Assembly: GCF_013200955.2 (NCBI RefSeq) | Contig: NZ_CP053697.2 | Location: forward strand, 1,922,001 to 1,986,000 | Source: Pseudomonas campi | Lineage (GTDB): Bacteria; Pseudomonadota; Gammaproteobacteria; Pseudomonadales; Pseudomonadaceae | Length of the DNA stretch: 64,000 bases | Reading direction: 5' to 3' | Part shown: positions 34,194-42,562 of the stretch, one piece after another | Layout of the letters: each line of letters opens with the position of its first letter | How positions within the stretch are numbered: the stretch's first letter is position 1 | Notes under the pieces: generated by a model | The model's database searches: none | The model's input: only the letters and a program-made list of their open reading frames with translations | What the model was told of the DNA's origin: nothing | Program-made: the position numbers and the translations under genes

Positions 34194-35437
34194 ACTGCCG
34201 AGGCTGTGGTGCACACCTGCACCTGCCGTTGATCGACCTGGGCACCGCGCCGCCGTCGAACGCCTATGTCAGTAGCGAACAGCTGAACCAGGCCGAGCAA
34301 TGGGTGCCGCTGCGGGTGCTGGTGTGCGATGGCTGCTGGCTGGTGCAGACCGAGGACTATCGCGCAGCCGATAGCCTGTTCGATGCTGACTACGCCTATT
34401 TCAGTTCCTTCTCCAGCAGCTGGCTCAAGCATGCCGAGCGCTACGTGGCGCAGATGGTCGAGCGTTTCGGGCTGACGGCGCATAGTCGGGTGGTGGAAAT
34501 TGCCGCCAACGATGGCTACCTCCTGCAATACGTAGCGCAGCGCGGCATCGCCTGCCTGGGCATTGAACCCACGGCCAGCACGGCCAAGGCGGCGCGTGAG
34601 AAGGGCCTGGAGATCCGCGAGCTGTTCTTCGGTGAGGCGGTGGCTGCGGGCTTGGTTGCGGATGGCTGGAGCGCCGACCTGATGGCGGCCAACAACGTGC
34701 TGGCCCATGTGCCGGACATCAACGATTTCCTCAAGGGCTTCGCCACCCTGCTCAAGGCTGATGGCGTGGCTACTTTCGAGTTCCCCCATCTGCTGCGGCT
34801 GATGGCCGAGGACCAGTTCGACACGCTTTACCATGAGCATTATTCCTACCTGTCGCTGACCGCCGTGCAGAACCTCTGCGTGCGCAATGGCCTGGCCATC
34901 TTCGATGTCGAGGAGTTGCCGACTCACGGCGGCTCGTTGCGCGTCTTCGTGCAACGGGTAAGTGGTGGCCGGTCTGTTGCCCCAGCGGTCGCAGCGCTGC
35001 TGGCGCAGGAAGAGGCGAGTGGGGTGCGTACCGCAGAGTTTTACGCCAGCCTGGCGCCAGCCGCCGAACGCATCAAGCACGAGCTGTTGCGCTTCCTGCT
35101 GCAGGCCAAGGCCGATGGCAAGAAAGTGGTGGGCTACGGCGCCGCAGCCAAGGGCAACACCTTGCTCAACTACGCTGGCGTGCGTGGCGACTTGCTGGCC
35201 TGGGTGGCCGATGCCAACCCGCACAAGCAGGGCAAGTTTCTGCCTGGTAGCCGCATTCCAATCGTCGAGCCGGCGCGCATTGCGGCTGAGAAGCCGGACT
35301 ATGTGCTGGTGCTGCCGTGGAACCTGCTGGCCGAGGTGAGGGAACAGCAGGCTGCAATCAGCTCATGGGGTGGCCGCTTCGTGGTGGCTGTACCCAAGTT
35401 GCGCGAGCTTGATGTGCAGTACAGCGCTGAGTTTTAA
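34190..35437 (+). CDS. NDP-sugar C-methyltransferase (TylCIII/TcaB9 type)
   Basis: 415 aa. The N-terminal zinc site is C3-x2-C6 and C46-x2-C49. A SAM-dependent methyltransferase core (about 80-200) has motif VVEIAANDGYL (101-111) and LMAANNVLAHV. The active-site block YHEHYSY is at 214-220. A C-terminal Rossmann-like domain (about 300-415) has KVVGYGAAAKGNTLLNY. This architecture (zinc, Methyltransf, C-terminal domain) is that of enzymes adding a methyl group to C3 of 4-keto-6-deoxysugars. Beside rfbF and rfbG it points to a branched-chain sugar. It overlaps the epimerase by ATGA. Confidence 0.9.
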   Translation: MNCRGCGAHLHLPLIDLGTAPPSNAYVSSEQLNQAEQWVPLRVLVCDGCWLVQTEDYRAADSLFDADYAYFSSFSSSWLKHAERYVAQMVERFGLTAHSRVVEIAANDGYLLQYVAQRGIACLGIEPTASTAKAAREKGLEIRELFFGEAVAAGLVADGWSADLMAANNVLAHVPDINDFLKGFATLLKADGVATFEFPHLLRLMAEDQFDTLYHEHYSYLSLTAVQNLCVRNGLAIFDVEELPTHGGSLRVFVQRVSGGRSVAPAVAALLAQEEASGVRTAEFYASLAPAAERIKHELLRFLLQAKADGKKVVGYGAAAKGNTLLNYAGVRGDLLAWVADANPHKQGKFLPGSRIPIVEPARIAAEKPDYVLVLPWNLLAEVREQQAAISSWGGRFVVAVPKLRELDVQYSAEF

Positions 35438-35447
35438 GGAGGGAAGC

Positions 35448-36194
35448 ATGGCTAATTACATTACGGATCTGTTTTACGGTGTCGGCGATAAAGAGCGTTT
35501 CGTCGATGGCGTCTCGCATGCGCTTAATACCTTGCAGTCGGATGGTATTTTTGCCGGTGATAACCTTATAACGTGGAATAAAAATATGGGTTTTTTGCGG
35601 GATGATAAATTCATCTCCGCGATTAAGGATAACAACCCTGACTTGCAGGAGGAGTCCCTTATCTGGCGCTTGCACACCTTGTGCTGGGCGGCTCGACAAT
35701 GCAGCAGGCTAGAGGGTGATTTTGTTGAGGCGGGTGTTTATAAGGGCTTCACTGTCAAGGTGCTCTGTGATTACCTGGGCTTCAATGACCTGGCACGTGA
35801 TTACTATTTGTACGATGTTTTCTACCACACGCCCGATATGAAACATCATGCTTTGTCGAGTCACAGCGATCAGCTTTATACGCAGGTCTGCGAGCGCTTA
35901 CGCGATTATCCGCGAGTCAAGGTGGTGCAAGGCCTTGTGCCTGATTCCTTTGTGAAGGGTATGCCGGAAAAAATCGCATTCATGCATATCGATATGAATA
36001 ATGCCGACGCAGAAGTAGCGGTTCTCGATCAGCTTTATGAACGTCTGGTGCCCGGCGGCATGATAGTTTTCGATGACTATGGCTGGTTGTGGTACGGGGC
36101 TCAGCAACATGCTGAAGATGCATGGCTCAGTCAGCGTCATTATGAGCGCATTTTAGAGTTGCCTACCGGTCAAGGCCTGCTGGTTAAGCTCTGA
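35448..36194 (+). CDS. TylF/MycF-family O-methyltransferase
   Basis: 248 aa from ATG 35448, behind a strong AAGGAGGGA site. It has the SAM-binding DFVEAGVYKGFTVKVLCDYL and the family motif HIDMNNADAEVAVLDQLYERLVPGGMIVFDDYGW, whose acidic residues bind Mg2+. TylF/MycF methylate sugar hydroxyls in macrolide pathways. Here the target is likely the island sugar or the glycan after transfer. Base composition is clearly more AT-rich than its neighbours, especially in the first 300 bp, which suggests separate acquisition. The next gene starts 2 bp after its stop. Confidence 0.85.
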   Translation: MANYITDLFYGVGDKERFVDGVSHALNTLQSDGIFAGDNLITWNKNMGFLRDDKFISAIKDNNPDLQEESLIWRLHTLCWAARQCSRLEGDFVEAGVYKGFTVKVLCDYLGFNDLARDYYLYDVFYHTPDMKHHALSSHSDQLYTQVCERLRDYPRVKVVQGLVPDSFVKGMPEKIAFMHIDMNNADAEVAVLDQLYERLVPGGMIVFDDYGWLWYGAQQHAEDAWLSQRHYERILELPTGQGLLVKL

Positions 36195-36196
36195 AC

Positions 36197-37117
36197 ATGT
36201 CTAGTGCTCGCAGGCGTGTTCTGGTGACGGGAGCCGGTGGTTTTATTGGCCGCCATGTGCTCAGTCAATTGCGTGACGCTGGCTGGGAGGTGCATGCCGT
36301 TTATAGTCAAAGTCATACCTACGCGGCAGACAATGAAAAAACAGCCCATCATGCCGTGAACTTGTTGTTGCCTGGGGCTGCTGAGTCTTTGTGCAAAACG
36401 GTAAGGCCGCAGTGTTTGTTGCATCTGGCTTGGTGTGCCAAGCCGGGTGGGTACTGGACCTCGCCGGAAAATCTGAGCTGGGTGCGGGCCACCGTGGAGT
36501 TGCTGGAAGCCTTCCAGCACCATGGTGGCGAACAGGCTGTACTGGTAGGCAGCTGCGCGGAATACGACTGGTCTGGTGAGGGTGTTTGCCGTGAATACCA
36601 AACGCCGATCAAGCCAGCAACTCCCTACGGGCGTAGCAAGAATGCTACCCGCGAGTTGGCCGAGTTGTTCGGCGAGTTGCATGACATACCAGTGGCCTGG
36701 GCGCGGATCTTCCATGCCTATGGGCCGTATGAAGCGCCGGCGCGTTTGGTGCCTGCGGTAATCGGTGCGCTACTCAAAGGCGAGTCGGCGCGTTGCTCCC
36801 ATGGCGAGCAACTGCGTGATCTGCTGCATGTGGCGGATGTGGCCGCAGCGTTGGTCCAGTTGCTGCGTGTCGATGCCCGGGGCGCATTTAATATCGGCAG
36901 CGGACAGCCGACACGCCTGCGTGAGGTCATCGAGTACCTGGCTAGGCAATTGGATGCCGAACACCTGCTGCAATTTGGGGTTGTGCCTGTAGCGGCCAAC
37001 GACCCCCCGTTGCTGATCGCCGACAACCAGCGCCTGTTGGCGACCGGCTGGCAGCCGCGATTCGATCTACACAGTGGTTTGAATGATGCCCTGGCCTGGT
37101 GGCGTGGGCAGATTTAA
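36197..37117 (+). CDS. NAD(P)-dependent SDR epimerase/reductase
   Basis: 306 aa extended SDR. The Rossmann motif GAGGFIG is at 12-18. S119 and Y144-x3-K148 (PYGRSKN) make up the catalytic set. RDLLHVADVAAALVQLL and GAFNIGSGQPTRLREVI resemble NDP-sugar 4-ketoreductases and epimerases. In this cluster the obvious job is reduction of the 4-keto group of the C-methylated sugar, finishing the activated hexose. The exact stereochemistry cannot be read from the sequence. The first part is somewhat AT-richer than the rest of the island. Confidence 0.85.
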   Translation: MSSARRRVLVTGAGGFIGRHVLSQLRDAGWEVHAVYSQSHTYAADNEKTAHHAVNLLLPGAAESLCKTVRPQCLLHLAWCAKPGGYWTSPENLSWVRATVELLEAFQHHGGEQAVLVGSCAEYDWSGEGVCREYQTPIKPATPYGRSKNATRELAELFGELHDIPVAWARIFHAYGPYEAPARLVPAVIGALLKGESARCSHGEQLRDLLHVADVAAALVQLLRVDARGAFNIGSGQPTRLREVIEYLARQLDAEHLLQFGVVPVAANDPPLLIADNQRLLATGWQPRFDLHSGLNDALAWWRGQI

Positions 37118-37137
37118 TACTCAGAAAGGAGCAGGAC

Positions 37138-37902
37138 GTGAAACTGACAGTCGATACCGATAACAAAAAACTGACCCTGAACGAGAACGGAGTGGTTCGC
37201 GAGCTGGAGCTCTACACCGACGAGGCCTTCGAGCTACTGTCCCAGCAATGGGTCAACCTCGGCTGGAACCAGAAATACCCCTATACCTTCTCCTGGATGG
37301 GTCGCCCGGTAATCCAGCTGCCGGAAGACATGATCCGCATGCAGGAGGTGATCTATAAGGTCAAACCGGACGTGATAGTCGAGACCGGTGTGGCCCACGG
37401 CGGCTCCCTGATCTATTACGCCAGCCTGTTCCAGGCCATGGGCAAGGGCCGGGTGATCGGCATTGACATCGAGATCCGCCCGCACAACCGCAAGGCTATC
37501 GAGGAGCATGAGCTGTTCAGCTACCTGACGCTGATCGAAGGCAGCTCGGTTGCCGATGACGTGGTGGCGCAGGTCAAGTCGCTGATCAAACCCGGTGAGA
37601 CCGTGCTGGTCATCCTTGACTCGAATCACACCTATGCCCATGTGGCCGAAGAGCTGCGTCTGTATTCGCCGCTGGTGACCAAGGGCTCCTATATTGTCTC
37701 TACCGATGGGGTGATGAAGGAAGTCAAGGATGTACCCCGTGCCGGCAAGGACTGGGGCACTGACAACCCGTCCAACGCGGCTATCGATTTCGCGGCGGCC
37801 AATCCGCAGTTCGTCATCGAGCAGCCGGCCTGGCCGTTCAATGAAAGCACGCTGAGCAAGAACATCACCCACTGGCCGGATGCCTGGTTGAAACGGGTCT
37901 AA
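37138..37902 (+). CDS. CmcI-family (cephalosporin hydroxylase family) methyltransferase-like protein
   Basis: 254 aa from GTG 37138 behind AAAGGAG. It contains DVIVETGVAHGGSLIYYASLF (SAM site), VIGIDIEIRPHNRKAI, and LVILDSNHTYAHVAEELRLYSPLVTKGSYIVSTDG, the CmcI family pattern with its Mg-binding acids. Members are often labelled cephalosporin hydroxylase but have a SAM-methyltransferase fold, and they are frequent in polysaccharide and rhamnose-modifying loci. It probably methylates the glycan. It is last gene of the island; two alternative hairpins follow. Confidence 0.85.
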   Translation: MKLTVDTDNKKLTLNENGVVRELELYTDEAFELLSQQWVNLGWNQKYPYTFSWMGRPVIQLPEDMIRMQEVIYKVKPDVIVETGVAHGGSLIYYASLFQAMGKGRVIGIDIEIRPHNRKAIEEHELFSYLTLIEGSSVADDVVAQVKSLIKPGETVLVILDSNHTYAHVAEELRLYSPLVTKGSYIVSTDGVMKEVKDVPRAGKDWGTDNPSNAAIDFAAANPQFVIEQPAWPFNESTLSKNITHWPDAWLKRV

Positions 37903-37912
37903 ATGATAGAAA

Positions 37913-37949
37913 GTGGCGATGCGCCACTGCAGTTAGCCTGCTGTGGCGC
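37913..37949 (+). other. overlapping alternative hairpins after the island
   Basis: GTGGCG (37913-37918) can pair with CGCCAC (37922-37927), or GCGCCAC (37921-37927) can pair with GTGGCGC (37943-37949) with four extra inner pairs. The two stems are mutually exclusive. No T run follows. They may end or buffer island transcripts before the fliC promoter. Confidence 0.5.
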
Positions 37950-38048
37950 GTCAAACTTCCATTGAAACCCCGCTTTTCGCTGGTTAAATTTTCTAAATCG
38001 TTGTTTTGACTGAAAGAAAAAAATTGGTTTTTCCTCGCTAAAGCCACC

Positions 38049-38075
38049 TAAAGTTGCGCCGGGTAGCGCCGATAC
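38049..38075 (+). promoter_or_regulatory. FliA (sigma-28) promoter of fliC
   Basis: TAAA-N15-GCCGATAC, a near-perfect FliA site, gives a leader of about 95 nt before fliC. A second, weaker site (TAAA 38039-38042, N15, GCCGGGTA) overlaps it, offset by ten bases. Confidence 0.9.
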
Positions 38076-38176
38076 AAAGATCGAATGCGAACTTTATGGG
38101 GCGTCTGAGCAAAGCAGGCCCAAAGCTCGCAAGCTCAGGCAAACCCAGTTAGTACGGTCCTTTGGAGGCAAATACC

Positions 38177-39787
38177 ATGGCCCTGACAGTCAACACCAAC
38201 GTAGCGTCGCTGAACACTCAGCGTAACCTCAACACTTCTGCCAAAGGCCTGGACACTTCGCTTCAGCGCCTGTCCACCGGCTTCCGTATCAACAGCGCCA
38301 AAGACGACGCTGCTGGTCTGCAGATTTCCAACCGTCTGACCAGCCAGATCAATGGCCTGAACGTTGCGACTCGCAACGCCAACGACGGTATCTCCCTGTC
38401 GCAGACCGCTGAAGGCGCCCTGCAGCAGTCCACCGGCATTCTGCAACGTATGCGTGACCTGGCCCTGCAATCGGCCAACGGTTCCAACGGCGCAACTGAA
38501 CGTGCAGCCCTCCAGGGTGAAGTGTCTCAGCTGCAACAGGAACTGGACCGCATCGCCGAAACCACTACCTTCGGTGGTCGCAAGATCCTCGACGGTACCT
38601 TCGGTTCGCAGAGCTTCCAGGTCGGCGCCAACGCTTTCGAAACCATCAGCGTTTCCGTCGGTGCAGCTTCTGCCTCGCGTATCGGTGCCAGCCGCTTCAA
38701 CAGCAGCGTCGCCAGTGACACTGATGCCCAGAGTGGTCTTGCCGCTAGCCAGATTACTGGTTTCGCCGATCTGACCTCTACCGATATCGGCTATGCCTCT
38801 TCTCCGGCCAGTACCGACGGTCTGACCATCAAAGGTAAACTGGGTACCGCTTCGATTTCTCTGGCAGATGGCAGCTCGGCGCGTGAACTGTCCAATGCCG
38901 TGAATGGTGCATCTGGATCTACCGGTGTGACTTCCGCCGCGCGTACCGTAGTGCGCCTGCAGCAGGATTCAGACGGTGGTGGCTTCACCAATACCGATGT
39001 CGAAGGCAATATCAGCTTCACCCTTTACGGCTCGAATAACGCCGAGGAAGATGATGGTGTGGCGATTTCCGTGGCCATGACCGACTGGAAAGATCTGTCC
39101 GGTGTGGCGGATGCGATCAACAAGGAAACCGGTCGTACCGGCATCAGTGCCCGGGTGACCAACAGCGGCGCCCTGGAAATGGTCAGTGAGCGCGGTGACA
39201 ATATTGTCATCGATGGATATACCGCTAGTGATGCAGCTGGAGCGGCCGTGACGGCTGAGCTGCAAAGCATGGCTTTCAATGGCGACAATGGGGTTGCCGA
39301 TACCGAAGATGCCAGTGATACGGTAGGTGCAGCGCAGGCGCTGGCCGGTACCGGTGCTGATGGCGCCGTGGCCGTAGGTCAGGTGCGCTTCGAGTCGGCG
39401 GACTCCTTCGAGGTTGAGAACTTCGACACCATCGATACCACCATTCAGGCAGCTAGCGTGTTCAGCACCCTGGAGTCGGTCGATGAAATCGACATTGGCA
39501 CTGCCATCGGCGCGCAGAATGCCTTGGGTATCGTCAGCGCGGCGATCTCCAACATCGACAGCCAGCGTGCTCAACTGGGTGCTGTGCAGAACCGCTTCGA
39601 GAACACCATCTCGAACCTGCAGAACATCTCTGAGAACGCCTCGGCTGCTCGTAGCCGGATTCGCGACACTGACTACGCTGCGGAAACTTCGGAACTGACT
39701 AAAAACCAGATCCTGCAGCAGGCCGGTACCGCAATCCTGGCCCAGGCCAACCAGCTGCCGCAGGCTGTGCTCAGCCTGCTGCAGTAA
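38177..39787 (+). CDS. fliC: FliC, flagellin
   Basis: 536 aa from ATG 38177 behind TTTGGAGG. The N-terminal D0/D1 region ([54 protein letters not shown]) and the C-terminal D1/D0 region ([65 protein letters not shown]) are fully conserved. The central surface region (about 180-430) is Ser/Thr/Asp-rich and would be the site of O-glycosylation by the upstream GT41 enzyme. It is secreted by the flagellar gate and polymerised under FliD. It is a single flagellin gene here, driven by FliA. Confidence 0.97.
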   Translation: MALTVNTNVASLNTQRNLNTSAKGLDTSLQRLSTGFRINSAKDDAAGLQISNRLTSQINGLNVATRNANDGISLSQTAEGALQQSTGILQRMRDLALQSANGSNGATERAALQGEVSQLQQELDRIAETTTFGGRKILDGTFGSQSFQVGANAFETISVSVGAASASRIGASRFNSSVASDTDAQSGLAASQITGFADLTSTDIGYASSPASTDGLTIKGKLGTASISLADGSSARELSNAVNGASGSTGVTSAARTVVRLQQDSDGGGFTNTDVEGNISFTLYGSNNAEEDDGVAISVAMTDWKDLSGVADAINKETGRTGISARVTNSGALEMVSERGDNIVIDGYTASDAAGAAVTAELQSMAFNGDNGVADTEDASDTVGAAQALAGTGADGAVAVGQVRFESADSFEVENFDTIDTTIQAASVFSTLESVDEIDIGTAIGAQNALGIVSAAISNIDSQRAQLGAVQNRFENTISNLQNISENASAARSRIRDTDYAAETSELTKNQILQQAGTAILAQANQLPQAVLSLLQ

Positions 39788-39806
39788 GGGTAAACGCGCT
39801 AGACTG

Positions 39807-39838
39807 CGGGGAGAAGGGCACAGCTCTTCTCCCCGTTC
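39807..39838 (+). terminator. hairpin after fliC (weak terminator)
   Basis: CGGGGAGAAG / CTTCTCCCCG, a 10-bp stem with a 9-nt loop, followed by TTCCCTC. The poor T run suggests partial termination, letting some transcripts reach flaG. Confidence 0.6.
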
Positions 39839-39859
39839 CCTCATTGTGAGGAGAAATTT

Positions 39860-40237
39860 ATGGACGTTGGCTCAATCAAGAATTCGCTGAATCCGGCGCT
39901 TACCACAGGGCGTTCCGCCTCCGTGGACGCTGCGCGCAAGCAGGTAGTAGGTGCTGAGCCGGCCGGCGAAGAGCGAGCGGCCCAAGCAGCACCAGGCGAA
40001 ACCGCTAGCATCTCGCGCGAACAGGTTGAAACTGCTGTTTCAACCATTCAAGAGTTCGTGCAATCGGCGCGCCGCAATATCAATTTTTCCCTGGAAGATG
40101 GTTCCGGGCGGGTGGTGGTAAAAGTTACCGACGCCACCTCCGGCGACATCATCCGCCAGATTCCCTCGGAAGAGGCTCTGCAGTTGGCAGAGAGCCTGGA
40201 AGAGGTTCGCAGTCTGCTGTTCAAGGCCGAAGCCTGA
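39860..40237 (+). CDS. flaG: FlaG, flagellar filament-associated protein
   Basis: 125 aa. The variable, charged N-terminus is followed by the conserved FlaG domain at about 55-122 (VQSARRNINFSLEDGSGRVVVKVTDATSGDIIRQIPSEEALQLAESLEEVRSLL). FlaG affects filament length in other bacteria; its exact role is unclear. It lies between fliC and fliD as in P. aeruginosa, and the ribosome site is GAGGAG. It probably shares the fliC promoter by read-through. Confidence 0.92.
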   Translation: MDVGSIKNSLNPALTTGRSASVDAARKQVVGAEPAGEERAAQAAPGETASISREQVETAVSTIQEFVQSARRNINFSLEDGSGRVVVKVTDATSGDIIRQIPSEEALQLAESLEEVRSLLFKAEA

Positions 40238-40246
40238 CGTCAAGTT

Positions 40247-40263
40247 TTGGCATGGCTTTTGAC
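40247..40263 (+). promoter_or_regulatory. possible sigma-54 promoter of fliD
   Basis: TTGGCAT-GGCTT-TTGAC has correct spacing but GA in place of the -12 GC. In P. aeruginosa fliDSS'-fleP is FleQ/sigma-54 dependent, so a promoter is expected here. An AAACGC/GCGTTT hairpin (40268-40286) follows. Confidence 0.35.
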
Positions 40264-40313
40264 TATTAAACGCTCACGAGGCGTTTGTAGTCATATTTTT
40301 GGCGAGGTGTAAC

Positions 40314-42065
40314 ATGGCTGGAATTCTGGGTATCGGATCGGGTATCGATATCGATAGCATCGTGACAGCGCTGGTGAACGCGGAGAAAGCTCCGAAGACC
40401 CTGCAACTGGATCGACTGGAAAAGGTCACCACCTCGCGCTTCTCTGCGCTTGGCACCCTGAAGGGCTCGCTGAGCGGCCTGCAGACAGCCATCCAGGGCC
40501 TGAGCAAGGCGTCTGTCTTCGAGACGCGTACGGCCTCATCCAGCAGTAGCAGCGTGCTCACCGCCAAAGCTGCCGCCTCGGCAGATGCCGGCAAGTACAG
40601 CATGCAGGTGCAGCAGCTCGCGTCCAGTAGCAAGGTTGCCTTGCAGTCTGTGTCCAGCACCTCAGGCACCACCTTCAATAGCGGCAAGATGACCATCTCG
40701 GCCGGCTCGTCCAGTATCGAAGTCGATGTCACGGCAGGCAACAATACCCTCAGCGGCCTTCGCGACAGCATCAACGAAGAAGGCAAGAGTGCCGGGATCA
40801 GTGCCACCATCGTCACCGATGCCTCGGGTTCGCGCCTGGTGCTCAGCTCCAGCAAGACCGGCGAGGGCAACGATATTCAGGTAGCGGTTACCGAGGATGG
40901 CGTCACTACGGGTACTGTGGCCCTGACCACTCAGGCGTTCCAGCCCACCGTCAACCTGGAACTGGGCAACATTGCCGGTGGTAGCACCGCCACTTTCCAG
41001 GCCGGTGATATTGCAATCAGTTCCGGTGGCGTCAATCTGAACGTGAGCATCGCTGATGGCTTCACGCTCGAAGACGTTCGCGACATGATCAACATCAATG
41101 GTAATCCGCAGGGCATTTCGGCTGTCATCGAGACCGACAGTTCGGGCGCTCGCCTGGTGCTGAGCTCAACCAATGGTGACGATCTTACGGTTGCGGCCAC
41201 CTCCACGGGGGGGACGGGCACCAATGCGCTGACCGCTCTTAATCCTGCTGTTGGCGCCACGGCGACTAGCACCGGGCCCGATTCCACCACCGGAGCAGGC
41301 GGGGTAATCAGCAGGGCGCAGTCCGCCATTCTTTACGTCGACGGCCTGCAGGTCACCAGTGATAGCAACACGGTGACCACGGCGATCGATGGTCTGACCC
41401 TCAATCTGGTCAGTGCCCAAAGCAGTGCCGATCTTCTGGCCGGCAAGACCGTCGATATCACGGTCGGTGTCGACAAGGGCACGGTGAAAAGCAATGTGCA
41501 GAAGTTTGTCGATGCCTATAACAGCCTTATCAGCACGGTGGGGCAGCTGAGCGCCGTGGTACCGGTAACCGACGGAAATCCCGTAACTGGGCCGTTGGTG
41601 GGTGATGTCACGGTACGTGGCTTGATGTCTGGAATCCGTGGCGAGCTGGTTAAGATGACCGGTCCTGATGGTGCTCGGGCCCTGGCTGAACTGGGCATCA
41701 CCACGCAGAAGGACGGTACGCTGAAGATCGATGACACGACGCTGAGTGCTGCCCTGGATAACAACTTCGAAGGGGTGGCCGAGTACTTCAGTGGCAGCAA
41801 TGGTTTGATGACGCGGCTTGAGAGCAATGTCAGCCATTATCTGAAGAGCGATGGGGTGCTCGATCAGCGCACCAAGTCGCTTTCCAGCACCCTGTCCAAT
41901 ATCGATGATCAGCGCGAAGCGCTGGATATGCGCATCGAGAAAGTTCAGGCGCGTCTGGTGGCGCAGTACTCCGCGATGGACAGTCTGGTTGCGCGCTTGA
42001 AAAAGACCAGCGAGAGTCTGACCAGTCAACTGGCGAGCCTGCCAGGCTTCGTGAAAAAGGATTGA
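40314..42065 (+). CDS. fliD: FliD, filament cap protein HAP2
   Basis: 583 aa from ATG 40314 with GCGAGGTG upstream. The N-terminus MAGILGIGSGIDIDSIVTALVNAEKAPKTLQLDRLEK and the C-terminus DGVLDQRTKSLSSTLSNIDDQREALDMRIEKVQARLVAQYSAMDSLVARLKKTSESLTSQLASLPGF are classic FliD. A duplicated beta unit is visible: two segments ending RLVLSS followed by a short gap (about 185-195 and 283-293). It caps the filament, and in P. aeruginosa it also binds mucin. It is longer than the P. aeruginosa protein (about 474 aa). Confidence 0.95.
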   Translation: MAGILGIGSGIDIDSIVTALVNAEKAPKTLQLDRLEKVTTSRFSALGTLKGSLSGLQTAIQGLSKASVFETRTASSSSSSVLTAKAAASADAGKYSMQVQQLASSSKVALQSVSSTSGTTFNSGKMTISAGSSSIEVDVTAGNNTLSGLRDSINEEGKSAGISATIVTDASGSRLVLSSSKTGEGNDIQVAVTEDGVTTGTVALTTQAFQPTVNLELGNIAGGSTATFQAGDIAISSGGVNLNVSIADGFTLEDVRDMININGNPQGISAVIETDSSGARLVLSSTNGDDLTVAATSTGGTGTNALTALNPAVGATATSTGPDSTTGAGGVISRAQSAILYVDGLQVTSDSNTVTTAIDGLTLNLVSAQSSADLLAGKTVDITVGVDKGTVKSNVQKFVDAYNSLISTVGQLSAVVPVTDGNPVTGPLVGDVTVRGLMSGIRGELVKMTGPDGARALAELGITTQKDGTLKIDDTTLSAALDNNFEGVAEYFSGSNGLMTRLESNVSHYLKSDGVLDQRTKSLSSTLSNIDDQREALDMRIEKVQARLVAQYSAMDSLVARLKKTSESLTSQLASLPGFVKKD

Positions 42066-42068
42066 TAG

Positions 42069-42464
42069 ATGAGCAAGAAACCCATCGATACCTACAAACA
42101 GGTCAAAACCAGCCAGGAAGTATCGCCTTACCGCACCGTGCAGATGCTGCTCGATGGCGCCCTTGAGCGTGTTCGTCTGGCGCGCCATGCCCAGGCGGAA
42201 GGTGATACCGAGATTCGTGGCCTGGCGGTAGGCAGCACCATCACCATCCTCGGGGTATTGCAGGCGGGTCTGGACAAGGATCTGGGCGGCGAAATCGCCG
42301 AGAACCTCGATGCGCTCTACGATTACATGACGCGCCAGCTGGCCGGCGTGGCACTGGATAGCACCCCGCGCAGCCTCGATGAAGTGCATGCGCTGCTGAC
42401 CCAGATCAAGACCGCTTGGGATGCTATCGGCCCCGAGGTAGAGCCTGCGGCGACCGCGGGATAA
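42069..42464 (+). CDS. fliS: FliS, flagellin export chaperone (copy 1)
   Basis: 131 aa. A helical-bundle chaperone with the FliS pattern [24 protein letters not shown] ... [15 protein letters not shown] ... [18 protein letters not shown]. It binds the flagellin C-terminus in the cytosol and prevents premature polymerisation. It starts 3 bp after the fliD stop. A second, divergent copy follows at 42563 with its own FliA promoter, the fliS-fliS' arrangement of Pseudomonas. Confidence 0.92.
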   Translation: MSKKPIDTYKQVKTSQEVSPYRTVQMLLDGALERVRLARHAQAEGDTEIRGLAVGSTITILGVLQAGLDKDLGGEIAENLDALYDYMTRQLAGVALDSTPRSLDEVHALLTQIKTAWDAIGPEVEPAATAG

Positions 42465-42499
42465 TTTGCGTTTTTCGTCCTTTCCTGCGTCTTTAGCGT

Positions 42500-42526
42500 T
42501 AAAGCTGTCCACCGTGTTGCCGATAC
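42500..42526 (+). promoter_or_regulatory. FliA (sigma-28) promoter of the second fliS gene
   Basis: TAAA-N15-GCCGATAC, as good a match as the fliC site, lies in the 98-bp gap between the two fliS genes, 36 bp before ATG 42563. Confidence 0.82.
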
Positions 42527-42562
42527 ATTTGATGTATCCAGGCAATGTTCAGTGGAGAGATC

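Noticed and set aside
40268..40286. AAACGC/GCGTTT hairpin as a terminator of flaG
   Set aside because: The stem is short and the T stretch is separated from it by ten bases. It also sits between the possible fliD promoter and the gene, so termination there would silence fliD.
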